Below are positions 63,615 through 64,000 of a stretch of DNA of 64,000 nt, one piece after another. Origin of the DNA: Heyndrickxia sporothermodurans. GTDB taxonomy: Bacteria; Bacillota; Bacilli; Bacillales; Bacillaceae_C. The notes beneath the pieces were generated by a model that searched no databases, had not been told where the DNA came from, and saw only the letters and a list, made by a program, of their open reading frames with translations. Within the stretch, counting starts at the first letter, position 1; every line of letters starts with the position of its first letter. The stretch is from assembly GCA_018333075.1 (NCBI GenBank), contig BORH01000006.1, positions 248,001 through 312,000 on the forward strand. Direction: 5' to 3'. The position numbers and the translations under genes are program-made.

Positions 63615-64000
63615 CACACCTTTACCTCAAGTCTATATCCTAAACCTCTTATCGTTTTAATACGAAACGGGAAGATATCTTCAGAAAATCGTTCTCTCAA
63701 TCTTTTAATATGAACGTCCACGGTTCGTTCATCTCCTTCATAATCATATCCCCATATATCTTCAATAAGATGCTCTCTTGAAAATGTTTTACCCGGACTA
63801 CTCCCTAACTTATATAAAAGCTCAAATTCTTTTAATGGAATGGTAAATTCCTGTTCATTATAAGAAATTTCATGTGTTTTTCGATTCAGCATAAAGTTTT
63901 CAATTGCAACTATTTGCGAGATAGCAATATTATATCGTTTCAATAACGCCTTTACTCTTGCAACTAATTCAATAGGGACAAAAGGCTTCACAAGATAATC
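63614..64000 (-). CDS. OmpR family response regulator (5' end cut by window)
   Basis: Only the C-terminal part is present; the frame is open to the last base. It begins DYLVKPFVPIELVARV, which is the end of a receiver domain with its conserved Lys, followed by the winged-helix domain with LYKLGSSPGKTFSREHLIEDIWGY, here seen as SSPGKTFSREHL and GYDYEGDERTVDVHIKRLR. It pairs with the histidine kinase downstream through a stop/start overlap. Target genes are unknown. Confidence 0.95.
   Translation of the reverse strand, partial: DYLVKPFVPIELVARVKALLKRYNIAISQIVAIENFMLNRKTHEISYNEQEFTIPLKEFELLYKLGSSPGKTFSREHLIEDIWGYDYEGDERTVDVHIKRLRERFSEDIFPFRIKTIRGLGYRLEVKV

Overview
The window reads as chromosome from a low-GC, Gram-positive, Bacillaceae-type bacterium (Bacillus in the broad sense). 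This is inferred from the AT-rich sequence, strong AGGAGG-type ribosome binding sites with many TTG and GTG starts, U-tailed hairpin terminators, an S-box (SAM-I) riboswitch, cre-like sites, and gene families typical of bacilli (YvrJ, DUF1659, DUF2922, YkoP, YrvL-like, YpuA-like, CwlO-like NlpC/P60, CotS-like kinase). No rRNA, tRNA, CRISPR array, prophage or intact insertion sequence was seen. It is mostly ordinary metabolic chromosome with unusual intergenic DNA.

Layout. 1-1.6 kb: 3' part of a PTS EIICBA sugar transporter (NagE-like). 1.6-2.3 kb: two different tandem-repeat arrays between convergent genes. 2.5-5.7 kb: amidohydrolase, small YvrJ/DUF2922/DUF1659 cluster, VanZ-like protein, small membrane protein. 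5.8-11.5 kb: oppABCDF oligopeptide importer with a hairpin after oppA. 12-16.9 kb: YpuA-like secreted protein, a small anchored protein, an FdhF/YdeP molybdopterin oxidoreductase with FdhD. 16.9-20.2 kb: gluconokinase, O-methyltransferase and a divergent LysR regulator. 20.4-22.1 kb: SDR, TetR and a frameshifted ABM monooxygenase. 22.3-23.4 kb: RpiR regulator and a degenerate signal-peptidase-like ORF. 23.7-29.5 kb: galKETMR Leloir operon behind three helically phased operator-like sites. 29.6-35.4 kb: a MITE-like palindrome, then acyl-CoA dehydrogenase, thiolase and two acyl-CoA synthetases.

35.5-41.8 kb: AlkD-like glycosylase, MurB, a 40-bp tandem array, an NlpC/P60 hydrolase, and a PadR/HAAS/membrane-protein module. 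41.8-49.8 kb: metI-metC-yitJ-metH under one S-box, covering conversion of activated homoserine to methionine plus the methyl-folate supply. 49.9-58.4 kb: metallophosphoesterase, YrvL-like and YkoP proteins, a histidine kinase-STAS fusion with SCP2 and GNAT proteins, an ArsR-type regulator with an MFS exporter, and a CotS-like kinase. 58.5-64 kb: VanY-type lipoprotein peptidase, citrate synthase with divergent CitR, a GNAT enzyme behind a consensus cre site, and a two-component system cut by the window end.

The most unusual signal is non-coding. Three unrelated tandem arrays (82 bp built from four subunits of about 20.5 bp; 42 bp built from two 21-bp subunits; 40 bp) sit only between convergent gene ends, and all have periods near whole numbers of DNA helical turns. 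Other points of interest are the phased gal operators, the kinase-STAS fusion with Glu at the usual phospho-Thr position, and two leaders with alternative hairpins.
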